Source: Rhodobiaceae bacterium (GTDB taxonomy: Bacteria > Pseudomonadota > Alphaproteobacteria > Rhizobiales > TMED25). From it: a stretch of DNA of 64,000 bases. Where the stretch lies: the NCBI GenBank assembly GCA_018651345.1, contig JABIEF010000073.1, forward strand, positions 1 through 64,000, given 5' to 3'. Within the stretch, counting starts at the first letter, position 1; each line of letters begins with the position of its first letter. Both the position numbers and the translations under genes were made by a program. A model generated the notes under the pieces. The model ran no database searches, was not told where the DNA came from, and saw only the letters and a program-made list of their open reading frames with translations. Positions 1 through 10,260 of the stretch are shown here, piece after piece.

Positions 1-525
1 GCACACGCAAGAAAAAATAAGATTGTAATTGGACTATGTGGAGGCTATCAGATGCTTGGAAAAATTATAGACGATCCCTTTGGTGCAGAAGGTTCGATTA
101 GAAAAATTGATGGGTTGGGACTCCTTGATGTCATCACGGTATTAGAAAAAGAAAAAAAAGTTAAAAAATTAATTGCTACCCATCTTTTTGACAATAAAAC
201 CATTGAAGGCTATGAAATACATCTTGGGAAAACCTCAGGATTAGATTGTGATAGACCAATGTTTAAATTTGACCAAAAAATAGAGGGTGCAATTTCATCA
301 AATTATAAAATATACGGAACTTATCTGCATGGTTTTTTTAACAATAAAGGAGCATGCGAATGGCTTTTAAATTTATGCAATCAGTCTAACTATAAAAATG
401 ATATAGTAGATTATAATATGAAAGTTAACGAAATACTCGACAGCCTTGCCGAACACCTAGAAAAACATTTGGATTGGAAAAAAATATTAGAAATATCAGA
501 AAATTATGCTAGGAATAAACACTAA
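1..525 (+). CDS. cobQ: cobyric acid synthase, C-terminal part (5' end outside window)
   Basis: Frame is open from base 1 (AHARKNKIVIGLCGGYQMLGKIIDDPFGAEG); amidotransferase 'GLCGGYQMLG' and 'GYEIHLGKT' motifs; C-terminal 'YGTYLHGFF'. Confidence 0.9.
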   Translation, partial: AHARKNKIVIGLCGGYQMLGKIIDDPFGAEGSIRKIDGLGLLDVITVLEKEKKVKKLIATHLFDNKTIEGYEIHLGKTSGLDCDRPMFKFDQKIEGAISSNYKIYGTYLHGFFNNKGACEWLLNLCNQSNYKNDIVDYNMKVNEILDSLAEHLEKHLDWKKILEISENYARNKH

Positions 526-1467
526 TAACAAAATAATAACACCAACTATATTTGCTGTCGTATAAATCCAAAGACTTCTTGTTAAATGATTATCATCAAT
601 ATCTCTTTCCCCAGACACATTCATAATCCCTTCATCTACTTCTTCTTGCTCGTATATCCTTAGTCCACCTAAAGACACTCCAAGGGCTCCTGACATTGCG
701 GATTCAGGCCAACCAGAATTTGGCGAACTATGTTTATTATGATCTTCTTTTGTAATCTTTATAGACGACTTAAAGTCTTCTCTTAGAATAAAGGATGCTA
801 TAATTATTAAAACCGATGAAAATCTAGCTGGAACATAATTCAATAAATCATCGAACCTAGCTGTAAACATACCAAAATCAATATATTTACTATTTTTATG
901 GCCGATCATGCTATCTGCAGTATTGATTAATTTATATATCAATAAACCAGGTATACCAAAGATTAAATACCATAATATAGGCGCAACAACACCGTCAGAA
1001 AAATTTTCTGCAAGGCTTTCAATAGCAGCCCTTAGGATACCACCAAAATCTAAGTTACTTACATCTCTTCCAACAATAAGTGACAGCTTACTCCTGCCTT
1101 CTTCTAATCCCTCTTGTATTAGAGAGGAATTAACAGCTTTTACATGGTCAAATAACGACCTAGCAGCAATAAATACAGACACAAAAATAGCTTCAAATAT
1201 TATACTAAAAGGGAATATTAGAAATAATTTTTCAAGAAATAATCCTATCAAATAGGCAAGAAATGTCATCGCAACAACTACAGCTGCTCCATTTAAAATT
1301 TTTGCATTAGAAGAAAATTCTTCTCTATTGAATTCGTTATCTAACCAATCTATAAATTTTCCGAAATACTTTATAGGGTGATTTATTTTTTTCCAGAAAA
1401 AATGATTATCTCCCCAGATTCCATCAATTGCCAAAGCTATCAAAATAATAAAAATATGTTCGTTCAT
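496..1467 (-). CDS. cbiB: adenosylcobinamide-phosphate synthase CbiB/CobD
   Basis: 323 aa membrane protein with 'DGIWGD...HPIKYFGKFIDWLD', 'GRDVSNLD', 'SLAENFSDGVVAPILWY', 'NSGWPESAMSGALGVSLGG'. Confidence 0.92.
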   Translation of the reverse strand: MNEHIFIILIALAIDGIWGDNHFFWKKINHPIKYFGKFIDWLDNEFNREEFSSNAKILNGAAVVVAMTFLAYLIGLFLEKLFLIFPFSIIFEAIFVSVFIAARSLFDHVKAVNSSLIQEGLEEGRSKLSLIVGRDVSNLDFGGILRAAIESLAENFSDGVVAPILWYLIFGIPGLLIYKLINTADSMIGHKNSKYIDFGMFTARFDDLLNYVPARFSSVLIIIASFILREDFKSSIKITKEDHNKHSSPNSGWPESAMSGALGVSLGGLRIYEQEEVDEGIMNVSGERDIDDNHLTRSLWIYTTANIVGVIILLLVFIPSIIF

Positions 1468-1484
1468 TTAAGCGCACACCCATG

Positions 1485-2474
1485 TTATATTTTTCTAATT
1501 GTATTAATAAGATATTCTAAAGTTTCTTTATCCTTTGGAACGCCTATCCTTATCCACCGACTATTATAATCAAATATTCTTGTCCAAATACCCTTATTAG
1601 CCAACTCATGTTGCATTTTTTTCGCATTTTTTACTGATATTAATGTAAAAAACGCAGTACTTCCATTAATATTATAACCTGATGAAAATAAATCTGAATT
1701 TAATTCTTCTGATAATTTTAATAAAAGCGACCGCGTTCCTTTAATCCAATCAATATCTGATATTGCTTTTGTTGCAATATTTAATGCTACGGTTGATACC
1801 GGCCAAGGTCCAAGAATATTTTCTAGATTAGATATCTGATCTTTATTACCTATAGCAAACCCTATCCTTAAACCAGCTAAGCCAAAAAATTTACCAAATG
1901 ATTTAAGTATAATAATATTCTTATTATGCAAATTTTTTACAAAAGATAATTCAGGTGTAACATCTATAAATGATTCATCTATAATTAATAGACCATTATT
2001 TTTCTCTATTTTACTGTATATCTCTTCTATATCAGAATGACTATATATCAAACCATCTGGATTATTTGGATTAGTAATAACAATTATATCTTCATTTAAA
2101 ATCTGGTCTATTTTATTTATCTCTCTTACAGAATGATTTGCACTCTTCCAAGAAATTGAATGCTCACTGTATGTTGGAGAAAAGATTGCAACATTTTTTT
2201 TAATACTAAAAATATACGGCAATATATTTATCAAGCTTTGTGCGCCAGAAGAAATACAGAGACTATTGGCATTCAAAACTCCATAATAGTTTTTAGCAGC
2301 AGCGACCAATTTATCATAAGAATCTTTTGTTGGTAGCGTGTCTAAATTTGACAAACTAATGCCTGAGCTATCATAGCTATTTAGGTTTATACCTGTTGAG
2401 AGATCGATCCAGCTATCAATCAATATGTGATTGAATACCTTCTTCGCCTCTGTCAAGTCGCCTCCATGTCTCAT
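1485..2474 (-). CDS. cobC: threonine-phosphate decarboxylase / cobalamin biosynthesis aminotransferase-like
   Basis: Fold-type I PLP enzyme ('ITNPNNPDG', 'LIIDESFIDV', 'ILKSFGKFFGLAGLRIGF'), N-term 'MRHGGDLTEAKK', located in a cob cluster. Confidence 0.85.
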   Translation of the reverse strand: MRHGGDLTEAKKVFNHILIDSWIDLSTGINLNSYDSSGISLSNLDTLPTKDSYDKLVAAAKNYYGVLNANSLCISSGAQSLINILPYIFSIKKNVAIFSPTYSEHSISWKSANHSVREINKIDQILNEDIIVITNPNNPDGLIYSHSDIEEIYSKIEKNNGLLIIDESFIDVTPELSFVKNLHNKNIIILKSFGKFFGLAGLRIGFAIGNKDQISNLENILGPWPVSTVALNIATKAISDIDWIKGTRSLLLKLSEELNSDLFSSGYNINGSTAFFTLISVKNAKKMQHELANKGIWTRIFDYNSRWIRIGVPKDKETLEYLINTIRKI

Positions 2475-2531
2475 TAAACACCGATCTTAATTATATTATA
2501 TATTTGGACCCACGCATTTCAATCAAAGGTA

Positions 2532-3557
2532 TTAAAGCTTATTTGAAACCTTAGCTTCATCAAAAGTAGCCATGTTGTTGTGAATATTCAGTGCTGTAAT
2601 CAATATTTGCAAAGAAATTGCAGCTCCAGACGCCTCTCCTAATTTCATATTAAGGTCTAGGATTGGTTCTTTTCCAATATTTTCTAATAATCTACGATGA
2701 CCTTTCTCGTCCGATAGATGGCCTACAATACAATGGTCGAGTGATCCTGGACTAATTTTATGCATGATAGCTGCAGCAGCACAAACTGGAAATCCATCAA
2801 GAATAACCGGGATTCTTTCAAATCTAGACGCCAAAATAGCACCAAATATTGCTGCAAATTCTCTTCCACCCATACACCGCAAGATTTCAAGGGGATTTCT
2901 ATTCTTATGTAATTTTAGAGCCTTTTCTATAACTTGAACTTTTGTTTCTATCATTTTCTTGTCTGCGCCCGTTCCGGAGCCTACCCAATCTAGAACATCA
3001 CCGCCGTATAATGCGGCACAAATACAAGAAGCAACCGTTGTATTACCAATACCCATCTCTCCTAAGCACAACACACCTGGTCCACTGGATATCGCTTCTC
3101 TCCCATACAATATAGCAGAGATACAATCTTTTTCGCTCATCGCCTCTTCTTTACAAATATCACCAGTTGGGCTTTCGATAGCTAAGTCAAATACTTGCAG
3201 ACCTGTATCATGAATTTTACATATTTGATTTATAGCAGCATATCCGGATTTAAAGCTATTTACCATTTCTTCAGTGACTGAACTTGGGTAAGGAGAAATA
3301 GAATTGGAAGTAACACCATGTGTAGAAGCAAAAATTGCGACCATATTATTTTCTGCTGATGGAGGATATCTGGCTTGCCAACCAGAACACCACTCTACTA
3401 AATCTTCCAATCGTCCGAGTGATTTTTTTGGTTTCAATAAATCTTTATCCCTTAACCTAACGTTATCAATAGAATTTTGATCTATATCCGGAAAATTATC
3501 AAAAAAATTAATTATATCATTGAAAGATGGTAAAGATTTTGGTTTGATATTATTCAT
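2532..3557 (-). CDS. cobT: nicotinate-nucleotide--dimethylbenzimidazole phosphoribosyltransferase
   Basis: 'KPKKSLGRLEDLVEW', 'FASTHGV', 'GEMGIGNTTVAS', 'LDGFPVCAAAAI', 'EASGAAISLQIL'. Confidence 0.93.
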   Translation of the reverse strand: MNNIKPKSLPSFNDIINFFDNFPDIDQNSIDNVRLRDKDLLKPKKSLGRLEDLVEWCSGWQARYPPSAENNMVAIFASTHGVTSNSISPYPSSVTEEMVNSFKSGYAAINQICKIHDTGLQVFDLAIESPTGDICKEEAMSEKDCISAILYGREAISSGPGVLCLGEMGIGNTTVASCICAALYGGDVLDWVGSGTGADKKMIETKVQVIEKALKLHKNRNPLEILRCMGGREFAAIFGAILASRFERIPVILDGFPVCAAAAIMHKISPGSLDHCIVGHLSDEKGHRRLLENIGKEPILDLNMKLGEASGAAISLQILITALNIHNNMATFDEAKVSNKL

Positions 3558-3612
3558 TAATGATACTATCCTTAATTTGTATCGGCAGTTATATATTCAC
3601 AGGAGGCTAATT

Positions 3613-4416
3613 ATGATTAAAATTAAATATCTATCTTCTTTTGTCAATGAATTTGGTGATTATAAAAAAGATATATTACATTTATTATCATTTTTTACCA
3701 TCATACCAATAAAATCAAATACAAAAACTAAGCTTTCAAAATCATTATACGCATTGCCACTCGTTAGCTTAATAATTGGCGTTATTGCTGCTATACCTCT
3801 GTTAACTCTATCTTTGATTAACATGCCTAATTTAATTATCTCAATAATTACAATTTTTACATTGATACTTGTAACCGGTGCTCTACACGAAGATGGGATC
3901 GCTGATTTTATGGATAGCTTTGGCGGAGCAAAATCAAAAACTAAAAAAATAGAAATTCTAAGTGATAGCAATATTGGCTCGTATGGAACGATTGCACTAA
4001 TATTATCAATATTAACTAGAATTATAGCTCTTTATTTAATACTGGAATCAAGTGGAATTTTATCTGCAATATCTGCTCTCCTTGCGGTTTCTGTATTATC
4101 AAGAACTACAATGATACATATTCTGACAACGCTTCCAGCGGTTAAAAAAAGCGGTCTTGGTCATAGCGCAACAATGCCAGAAAAAAATATTTTGATTTTT
4201 AGTTATTCCTTGTCAATACTCATTATATCACTATTAACAATTCCAGCATTTGGCTTTCTAGGACTCTTCTTTGTAATTTCTTCCGGAATCTTAGCGTCTC
4301 TATTAGTAACATCAATAGCATTTAAACATTTAGGCGGCCAAACAGGAGATGTTTGCGGAAGTGTTCAACAAATATCAGAAATATTAATATATTTATCGCT
4401 ACTTATAATCATATAA
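3613..4416 (+). CDS. cobS: adenosylcobinamide-GDP ribazoletransferase
   Basis: 'LTGALHEDGIADFMDSFGG', 'SDSNIGSYGTIAL', 'KHLGGQTGDVCGS'. Start moved from 3520 to the ATG at 3613 because AGGAGG lies at 3601-3606 and 3520 overlaps divergent cobT. Confidence 0.92.
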   Translation: MIKIKYLSSFVNEFGDYKKDILHLLSFFTIIPIKSNTKTKLSKSLYALPLVSLIIGVIAAIPLLTLSLINMPNLIISIITIFTLILVTGALHEDGIADFMDSFGGAKSKTKKIEILSDSNIGSYGTIALILSILTRIIALYLILESSGILSAISALLAVSVLSRTTMIHILTTLPAVKKSGLGHSATMPEKNILIFSYSLSILIISLLTIPAFGFLGLFFVISSGILASLLVTSIAFKHLGGQTGDVCGSVQQISEILIYLSLLIII

Positions 4417-4458
4417 TATAACTTAAAATTTCTAAGAAAATAATGCACCTAAATTAAA

Positions 4459-5955
4459 ATGTATAAAAAAGTAAGAACAGACCTAAAGCCAAATACGTTA
4501 GAATTCGAAAATATACCTTTTGTAAATGAAAATGGTTTTCGTGAATACGATGTCCGGTGGAAGTACCCAGATGAAATAAATTTACCTGGAATCCATATAT
4601 TAGGCTTGGCGATTGCTAATTATCTAATAGAAAAAAAAGTTCAAAAAATCATCATTGCCCATGACTACAGATCATATTCATCGTCAATAAAATTAGCTTT
4701 ATCATCTGGGTTGGTTGCCGGAGGATTAAAAGTTTTTGATATTGGTCTGGCAATAACACCAATGGCCTACTTTGCTCAAAAATTTTTAAATATTGACGGT
4801 GTTGCGATGGTTACAGCCAGCCATAATGAAAATGGGTGGACAGGAATTAAAATTGGCTACGAACCTCCACTTACACTTGGACCAAATGAAATTATTGACT
4901 TAAAAGAAAGAGTTTTTGGCAATAAAATAAAGCAAATTGATGGTGGCGGATATGAATTTATAAACAATATATCCAACGCTTACACAAAACAATTACTAGA
5001 AAATAAAAATTATTCAAGAAAGATTAAAGCCGTTGTTGCTTGCGGGAATGGCACTGCAGGATGGTTGGCACCCGACATACTAAAGAAACTAGGGATTGAT
5101 GTAGTGCCCCTTCATTGTGATCTAGATTATCGATTTCCAAATTACAATCCGAATCCTGAAGATATGATTATGTTGGATTCACTATCAGAATGCGTTATAG
5201 AAAATAATGCAGATATAGGATTAGCTTTTGACGGAGATGGCGATAGATGTGGAGTGGTTGATAATAAAGGAAATCCAATTTTTGCTGATAAAATAGGCGT
5301 ATTAATAGCAAGAGGAATATCAAAAAAATATAAGAATTCAAAATTTATCGTTGACGTTAAGTCAACAAGTCTCTTTCAAACGGATGATATTCTCAAAAAA
5401 AATAGTGCAAATATTGAATATTGGAAAACTGGTCACAGTCATATAAAAAGAAGATCTTACGAGACTTCTGCAATAGCTGGATTTGAAAAAAGTGGTCATT
5501 ATTTCTTTAATAAGCCAATAGGATACGGCTATGATGATGGTTTAGCGTCTGCTATAAATATCCTTAACTTGCTAGAGTCTAACAAGACATTATCAATGTT
5601 TGATTTATATCAAACATTAGAAAGAACATGGAGCACACCAACAATGAATGCCCACTGTCCCGATGAAAAAAAATACTCTTTAGTAGACAATGCGGTAAAA
5701 TATTTTGAGGGATTAAAAAAAAATAAAACTAAGATTGACGGTCAATTCATATCAAAAAATATAACTATTAATGGAATAAGATGTACACTCTCAGACGGCA
5801 CGTGGGGACTAATTAGAGCTTCATCAAACAAACCTGAATTAGTGGTAGTAATAGAGAGCCCCGTGTCTGAGAAACGCATGCAGGCGATGTACGAAATCAT
5901 TAAAGACTGGATTAATAAGCAAGACGAGGTTGGAAAATTTAATCAAACCATATAG
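4459..5955 (+). CDS. phosphomannomutase/phosphoglucomutase
   Basis: 498 aa; 'TASHNENGWTGIKIG' phosphoserine loop, 'LAFDGDGDRCGVVD' metal loop, 'GFEKSGHYFF' sugar-binding loop. Confidence 0.92.
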   Translation: MYKKVRTDLKPNTLEFENIPFVNENGFREYDVRWKYPDEINLPGIHILGLAIANYLIEKKVQKIIIAHDYRSYSSSIKLALSSGLVAGGLKVFDIGLAITPMAYFAQKFLNIDGVAMVTASHNENGWTGIKIGYEPPLTLGPNEIIDLKERVFGNKIKQIDGGGYEFINNISNAYTKQLLENKNYSRKIKAVVACGNGTAGWLAPDILKKLGIDVVPLHCDLDYRFPNYNPNPEDMIMLDSLSECVIENNADIGLAFDGDGDRCGVVDNKGNPIFADKIGVLIARGISKKYKNSKFIVDVKSTSLFQTDDILKKNSANIEYWKTGHSHIKRRSYETSAIAGFEKSGHYFFNKPIGYGYDDGLASAINILNLLESNKTLSMFDLYQTLERTWSTPTMNAHCPDEKKYSLVDNAVKYFEGLKKNKTKIDGQFISKNITINGIRCTLSDGTWGLIRASSNKPELVVVIESPVSEKRMQAMYEIIKDWINKQDEVGKFNQTI

Positions 5956-5976
5956 ATAGATTCATCTAAATACACA

Positions 5977-6984
5977 TTATGCCGCAGTCTTTTTTATATG
6001 ACTTTGCAATGCTTCAGCATAGGTTTCATAAGACTCAAGAATATATCCTGGATTAACTTCTTTGTAGTTAACACTTGTTAAATTTTTTCTCCAGACCTTC
6101 GCAGAAGGTGTATTATAAAAAAAATTAATAATTGGACGAATAAGATTTGGAATAGATACTCCCGATGAGTGCTGTAAATAAGCATAATCTAGATACTGTT
6201 CCAACAAAACTCTGATATCGAAATCATGGTTTGATACTCCAAAAATCTCTTCATCAACATTGGCCAGCAACATTGGATCCTGAATAATAGCTCTGCCCAA
6301 CATAACTCCATCAACTTTATTCAAATGGTCTTTAATATCAGAATAACTTGTTATGCCGCCATTTATTACTATTGGCGTGCTAGAAAATAATTCTTTAATT
6401 TCATAAACAAGATCATATATTAGCGGAGGGACTTCTCTATTTTTTTTAGGACTAATTCCTGATAAAAATGCTTTCCTAGCATGTATGATAATTGCATCTA
6501 CGCCAGCTTCAGTAATGTGCTTAATAAATTTTTTTAGCTCTATTTCAGGATCTTGATTATCTATACCAATCCTGCACTTCACAGTGACTGGTATCTTTAC
6601 TTTTGATTTTATTTTTTTAACACATTTTGCAACGAGTCGAGGCTGGTCCATTAAACAAGCACCAAAATTCCCCGACTTAACTCTCACTGAAGGACATCCT
6701 ATGTTAAGGTTAATTTCATTGTACCCGAAGGACTCTGCAATTATTGAGCATTGAATAAGTTTCTCTGGATCCGATCCGCCTAGTTGAAGAGCAAGAGGAT
6801 TTTCACTTAAATTATAATTTAGCAATGACTTAGTATCACCGTAGATCAAAGCATCTACAGATATCATTTCTGTATACAAACGTATATTGGATGAAAATAA
6901 GCGCATTAAAAACCTAAAATGCCTATCGGTATATTCCATCATTGGAGCTATACAAAATCTATAGTTATTTGAATGATTTTCCAT
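5977..6984 (-). CDS. dusA: tRNA-dihydrouridine(20/20a) synthase DusA
   Basis: 'FCIAPMMEYTDRHFRF', 'LNIGCPSVRVKSGNFGACLM', 'VTVKCRIGID', 'VINGGI', 'GVMLGRAI'. Confidence 0.92.
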   Translation of the reverse strand: MENHSNNYRFCIAPMMEYTDRHFRFLMRLFSSNIRLYTEMISVDALIYGDTKSLLNYNLSENPLALQLGGSDPEKLIQCSIIAESFGYNEINLNIGCPSVRVKSGNFGACLMDQPRLVAKCVKKIKSKVKIPVTVKCRIGIDNQDPEIELKKFIKHITEAGVDAIIIHARKAFLSGISPKKNREVPPLIYDLVYEIKELFSSTPIVINGGITSYSDIKDHLNKVDGVMLGRAIIQDPMLLANVDEEIFGVSNHDFDIRVLLEQYLDYAYLQHSSGVSIPNLIRPIINFFYNTPSAKVWRKNLTSVNYKEVNPGYILESYETYAEALQSHIKKTAA

Positions 6985-6997
6985 AAATACGCCCCAA

Positions 6998-7597
6998 TCA
7001 ATGCCCTAAGCCAAATATTGACTCACCTCTGTCAATAACTAATGGAATTATCAAGTCTTCCTCGTCAATCATGTGATTATATAATAACTTTATCAAAAAA
7101 TCATTCTCTTTTGAAAAACTCTCTATTGTGTATTTAAGTTTATCGTGTTTCTTATTTTCAATTTCATTTACTAATTTCTGGGCCAACGCAAGAGAATTAT
7201 CCATTGTATTATGGATAATTTCATGATCAGATTCTAATAAATCAAAACCGTAACGGAAAGCGCCGCTCTTATTATATAAAATTGGGAAAATATGATTATC
7301 CTCTACAGAATGATGAGAATGAAGCTGTGATAAAGTTAAATTAAATCTTTCAGGAAAAAGTTCCATAAATTTCTTATCTGCAATCATTCCATCCCTATAT
7401 TGATGGACGACATATTTAAGAGAATTACCTAACTCTCTTAATAATTCATGTCTACCAAGCCAGAATTGAGACCAATTTCCTAAATTTATATTCCCATCCC
7501 ATACTTCACGAGGATATTTATCTAAAAGATCTTGAAGAGACTTAGGGAGCCCACTTCTTTCATTTAAATAATCATTATTTTTAATATTATTAGACAT
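6998..7597 (-). CDS. hemerythrin-like (HHE) domain protein
   Basis: 199 aa with the diiron pattern 'LHSHHSVEDNHIFPIL', 'ESDHEIIHNTM', 'YNHMIDEEDLIIP'. Confidence 0.8.
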   Translation of the reverse strand: MSNNIKNNDYLNERSGLPKSLQDLLDKYPREVWDGNINLGNWSQFWLGRHELLRELGNSLKYVVHQYRDGMIADKKFMELFPERFNLTLSQLHSHHSVEDNHIFPILYNKSGAFRYGFDLLESDHEIIHNTMDNSLALAQKLVNEIENKKHDKLKYTIESFSKENDFLIKLLYNHMIDEEDLIIPLVIDRGESIFGLGH

Positions 7598-7886
7598 ACT
7601 CTCAACTACTTTCGTAAATTTTTATAAAAAATGTATGTTATGAAGACACATCTTATAGCATAATTTGAATGTTTTTTTATATTTTTTTAAAAAAAAATTA
7701 ACCCTTTATTAATAAGTAAAATATTTATATATAACAATAACTTATAATATATTTTTCTATTAATTTTCTATTACCATACACCATTATACTATTTTTTTAC
7801 TGGACATTTTATGATATTTTCGAATCAATAGTAAGTGATTCGGTTTAGCGGCAACTAAAATACCGTATCAAGAGGAGGAATGGCTG

Positions 7887-9782
7887 TTGGAAAATATCCG
7901 GCAAGCTGGTTTTATAAATAGCGATAAACCTAATTATCAACAGGATGTGCTCGGCGGCACTCTAGATAAAAACGGTAGCTATTTATGGATAATTTTACCA
8001 GCTTTAATATTAACATTGTTTGTGGCTTTGTGCCCATTGTTTATCAATGGAGACTATAGCTATTTTAACCAAAGCTTCACAGTTAATCTCACTTTGTCTC
8101 AAACTCTTCCTATAGCTTCTCTTAGCATAATTATTCTATTACTATTTAATCACATTCAATCGTTAAGAATTAATAACAACAGCATTAAGAAACAAACATC
8201 GCAGTATAAAAGCTATATCGATCTAGCAATGGAAAGAAGCGGTTCTGGATTATGGATTTGGAATATTTCTCAAGGTAAAATATTTTTTCCTCAAGCTATA
8301 CTCAACATTCTTGGTTTAAGAAAACAGGAAGGCTATATTACATTTACTACACTCATAGAAATGATGGATGAAAACGGGATTAATTTTTATAAAATTGCAA
8401 ATAAAATCATAAAAAATGAGGAATCGAGCATTGATATAGAGTTTCAACTTAAGCATGCCAATGGTAAATTTATTTGGTTTCATTTGAAAGCAAAATTAGT
8501 TAAAAACAAAAATTCATCAAGTAAGCACTTGGTTGGAATCATAACAGATATAAACGATCAAAAAAATTCTAAAGATAAAACCTTGAATTCTAATATGAGA
8601 ATTAGAGATGCGATTGAAAGTATCCCTGAATCATTTGTATTGTGGGACCACAATAATAAATTAGTTATGTGCAACTCGAAATATAAACAATTCTATTGCC
8701 TTGTTTCCAATCTTGTTCTTCCTGGCACTGATCGTTCTGATGTAGAGAGATTCTCTATAAAGCCTGTAATAAATACAAAAATAAGTGACGATGATACTCA
8801 TGAAAATTCGATAAATTATGAGGTAAAACTAAAAGATGGCCGTTGGCTAAATATATCTGAAAAGAAAACCAAAGACGGTGGTTCTGTTTCCATAGGAAAA
8901 GATGTAAGTAATTTAAAGAAAAACGAATCCAGGCTAATAAAAAGTGAAAATGATTTAATAGATACTGTACACAAACTTGAAAGCTCGAAAAGAAAGCAAG
9001 AGCACTTAACCAAGCAAATAATTGAACTTGCTGAAAAAAATCAAGACCTAAAAGAAAGGGCTGATGAGTCAAATAAGTTGAAATCTGATTTTATGTTAAA
9101 CGTAAGTCATGAGTTAAGAACACCCTTAAATGCAATTATTGGTTTCGCAGAATTCATGAAATTAAATAATATAAATAGTATTGACAAATATAAAGAGTAT
9201 GCATCTGACATATATAAAGGTGGTCTAGAACTAAAACATACAATTGAAAGTATTTTAGAAATATCAAATTTAGAAAATAATGAAGTTAGTATTGAAAAAT
9301 CTAACCAGAAGATTAAACCAATAATTGATGCTGTGCTTGATTTATTCAGAGATGATCTAAAAAATAAAAATATCACAATTTACAATAATTTTAATTCAGA
9401 TGCAGATATTTATTGCAATAAAGTAGCTATGAAACAAATAGTCTCAAATATTGTTTCGAATGCAATTAAATTTAATAAAAATGGCGGTAATATAAAGATT
9501 GAATCTGAAGATAACCAGAATACCCTAGATATAATTATTAAAGATACAGGTAACGGCATCTCGCAAAGCTCTATCAATTATCTTTACGAACCTTTTGGCA
9601 ATATAAACAATCCAATTACAAAGAATAAAGAAGGTATTGGCTTAGGGCTTCCTATCACCAAGTCTTTAATTGATATTCATAACGGAGCAATCGATATAAA
9701 AAGCAAAAGAGGAGAAGGTACAATGGTTACAATATCCCTGCCTATGATAAAACAAAAATATAATCTTAAAGCAACGGGCTAA
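7887..9782 (+). CDS. membrane-anchored PAS-domain sensor histidine kinase
   Basis: Two predicted N-terminal TM segments, PAS-like regions, HisKA 'FMLNVSHELRTPLNAIIGFAEFM', HATPase 'IVSNAIKFNKNGG', 'DTGNGIS', 'GIGLGLPITKSL'. Starts with TTG 8 nt after AGGAGG. Confidence 0.9.
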   Translation: MENIRQAGFINSDKPNYQQDVLGGTLDKNGSYLWIILPALILTLFVALCPLFINGDYSYFNQSFTVNLTLSQTLPIASLSIIILLLFNHIQSLRINNNSIKKQTSQYKSYIDLAMERSGSGLWIWNISQGKIFFPQAILNILGLRKQEGYITFTTLIEMMDENGINFYKIANKIIKNEESSIDIEFQLKHANGKFIWFHLKAKLVKNKNSSSKHLVGIITDINDQKNSKDKTLNSNMRIRDAIESIPESFVLWDHNNKLVMCNSKYKQFYCLVSNLVLPGTDRSDVERFSIKPVINTKISDDDTHENSINYEVKLKDGRWLNISEKKTKDGGSVSIGKDVSNLKKNESRLIKSENDLIDTVHKLESSKRKQEHLTKQIIELAEKNQDLKERADESNKLKSDFMLNVSHELRTPLNAIIGFAEFMKLNNINSIDKYKEYASDIYKGGLELKHTIESILEISNLENNEVSIEKSNQKIKPIIDAVLDLFRDDLKNKNITIYNNFNSDADIYCNKVAMKQIVSNIVSNAIKFNKNGGNIKIESEDNQNTLDIIIKDTGNGISQSSINYLYEPFGNINNPITKNKEGIGLGLPITKSLIDIHNGAIDIKSKRGEGTMVTISLPMIKQKYNLKATG

Positions 9783-9801
9783 AAAAATAATAATTATAAG
9801 A

Positions 9802-10260
9802 TTAAGTCTTACTCTTCTTATTTTTGGTTAGAATAAATAATAATCCCATCACAAAAAAAACAAACGGAGATAACCATAAGAAGATTGTATATTTTTTAAA
9901 TAGAGGCTTCATAAGAACAAAATCTCCATATCTATCATGTACATAATCTATAATCTCATCATTGCTTTTACCGTCTATTAATTGACTCCTAACTAATAAT
10001 CTCATGTCTTTAGCCAAAGGTGCATTTGATTCTAAAATACTTTGATTTTGACAAACTAAACATCTCAATAAACCACTTATCTCTCTTTCTCTTTCCATAA
10101 GCTCTATATTAGTATCCTCTGTATCAAGATACGAAGCTTTTAAAGAATCTGCCTCAAAAAATAAAAAATAAAATAATATTAGAAAAAAAATCTTAATATA
10201 CTTACACAAACTAGATCGATCGATAAGCATAAGATATAAAAATCTAAAATTAACCATCAT
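9802..10260 (-). CDS. ccmH: cytochrome c-type biogenesis protein CcmH
   Basis: 'LLRCLVCQNQSILESNAPLAKDMR' with the CxxC motif; C-terminal TM; overlaps the ccmF stop by 4 bp. Confidence 0.93.
   Translation of the reverse strand: MMVNFRFLYLMLIDRSSLCKYIKIFFLILFYFLFFEADSLKASYLDTEDTNIELMEREREISGLLRCLVCQNQSILESNAPLAKDMRLLVRSQLIDGKSNDEIIDYVHDRYGDFVLMKPLFKKYTIFLWLSPFVFFVMGLLFILTKNKKSKT

Noticed and set aside
908-1255. 115-aa plus-strand ORF inside cbiB
   Set aside because: Antisense shadow of a well-supported gene; no recognisable domain.
3520-3612. N-terminal 31 aa of the cobS ORF
   Set aside because: Overlaps divergent cobT and precedes a perfect AGGAGG with ATG at 3613.
3558-3612. Possible cobalamin riboswitch between divergent cobT and cobS
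   Set aside because: The gap is only about 55 bp, too short for a B12 riboswitch aptamer, and no B12-box-like sequence was seen.
8755-9376. Minus-strand ORFs within the histidine kinase gene
   Set aside because: Low-complexity hydrophobic translations opposite a clear kinase; shadow ORFs.
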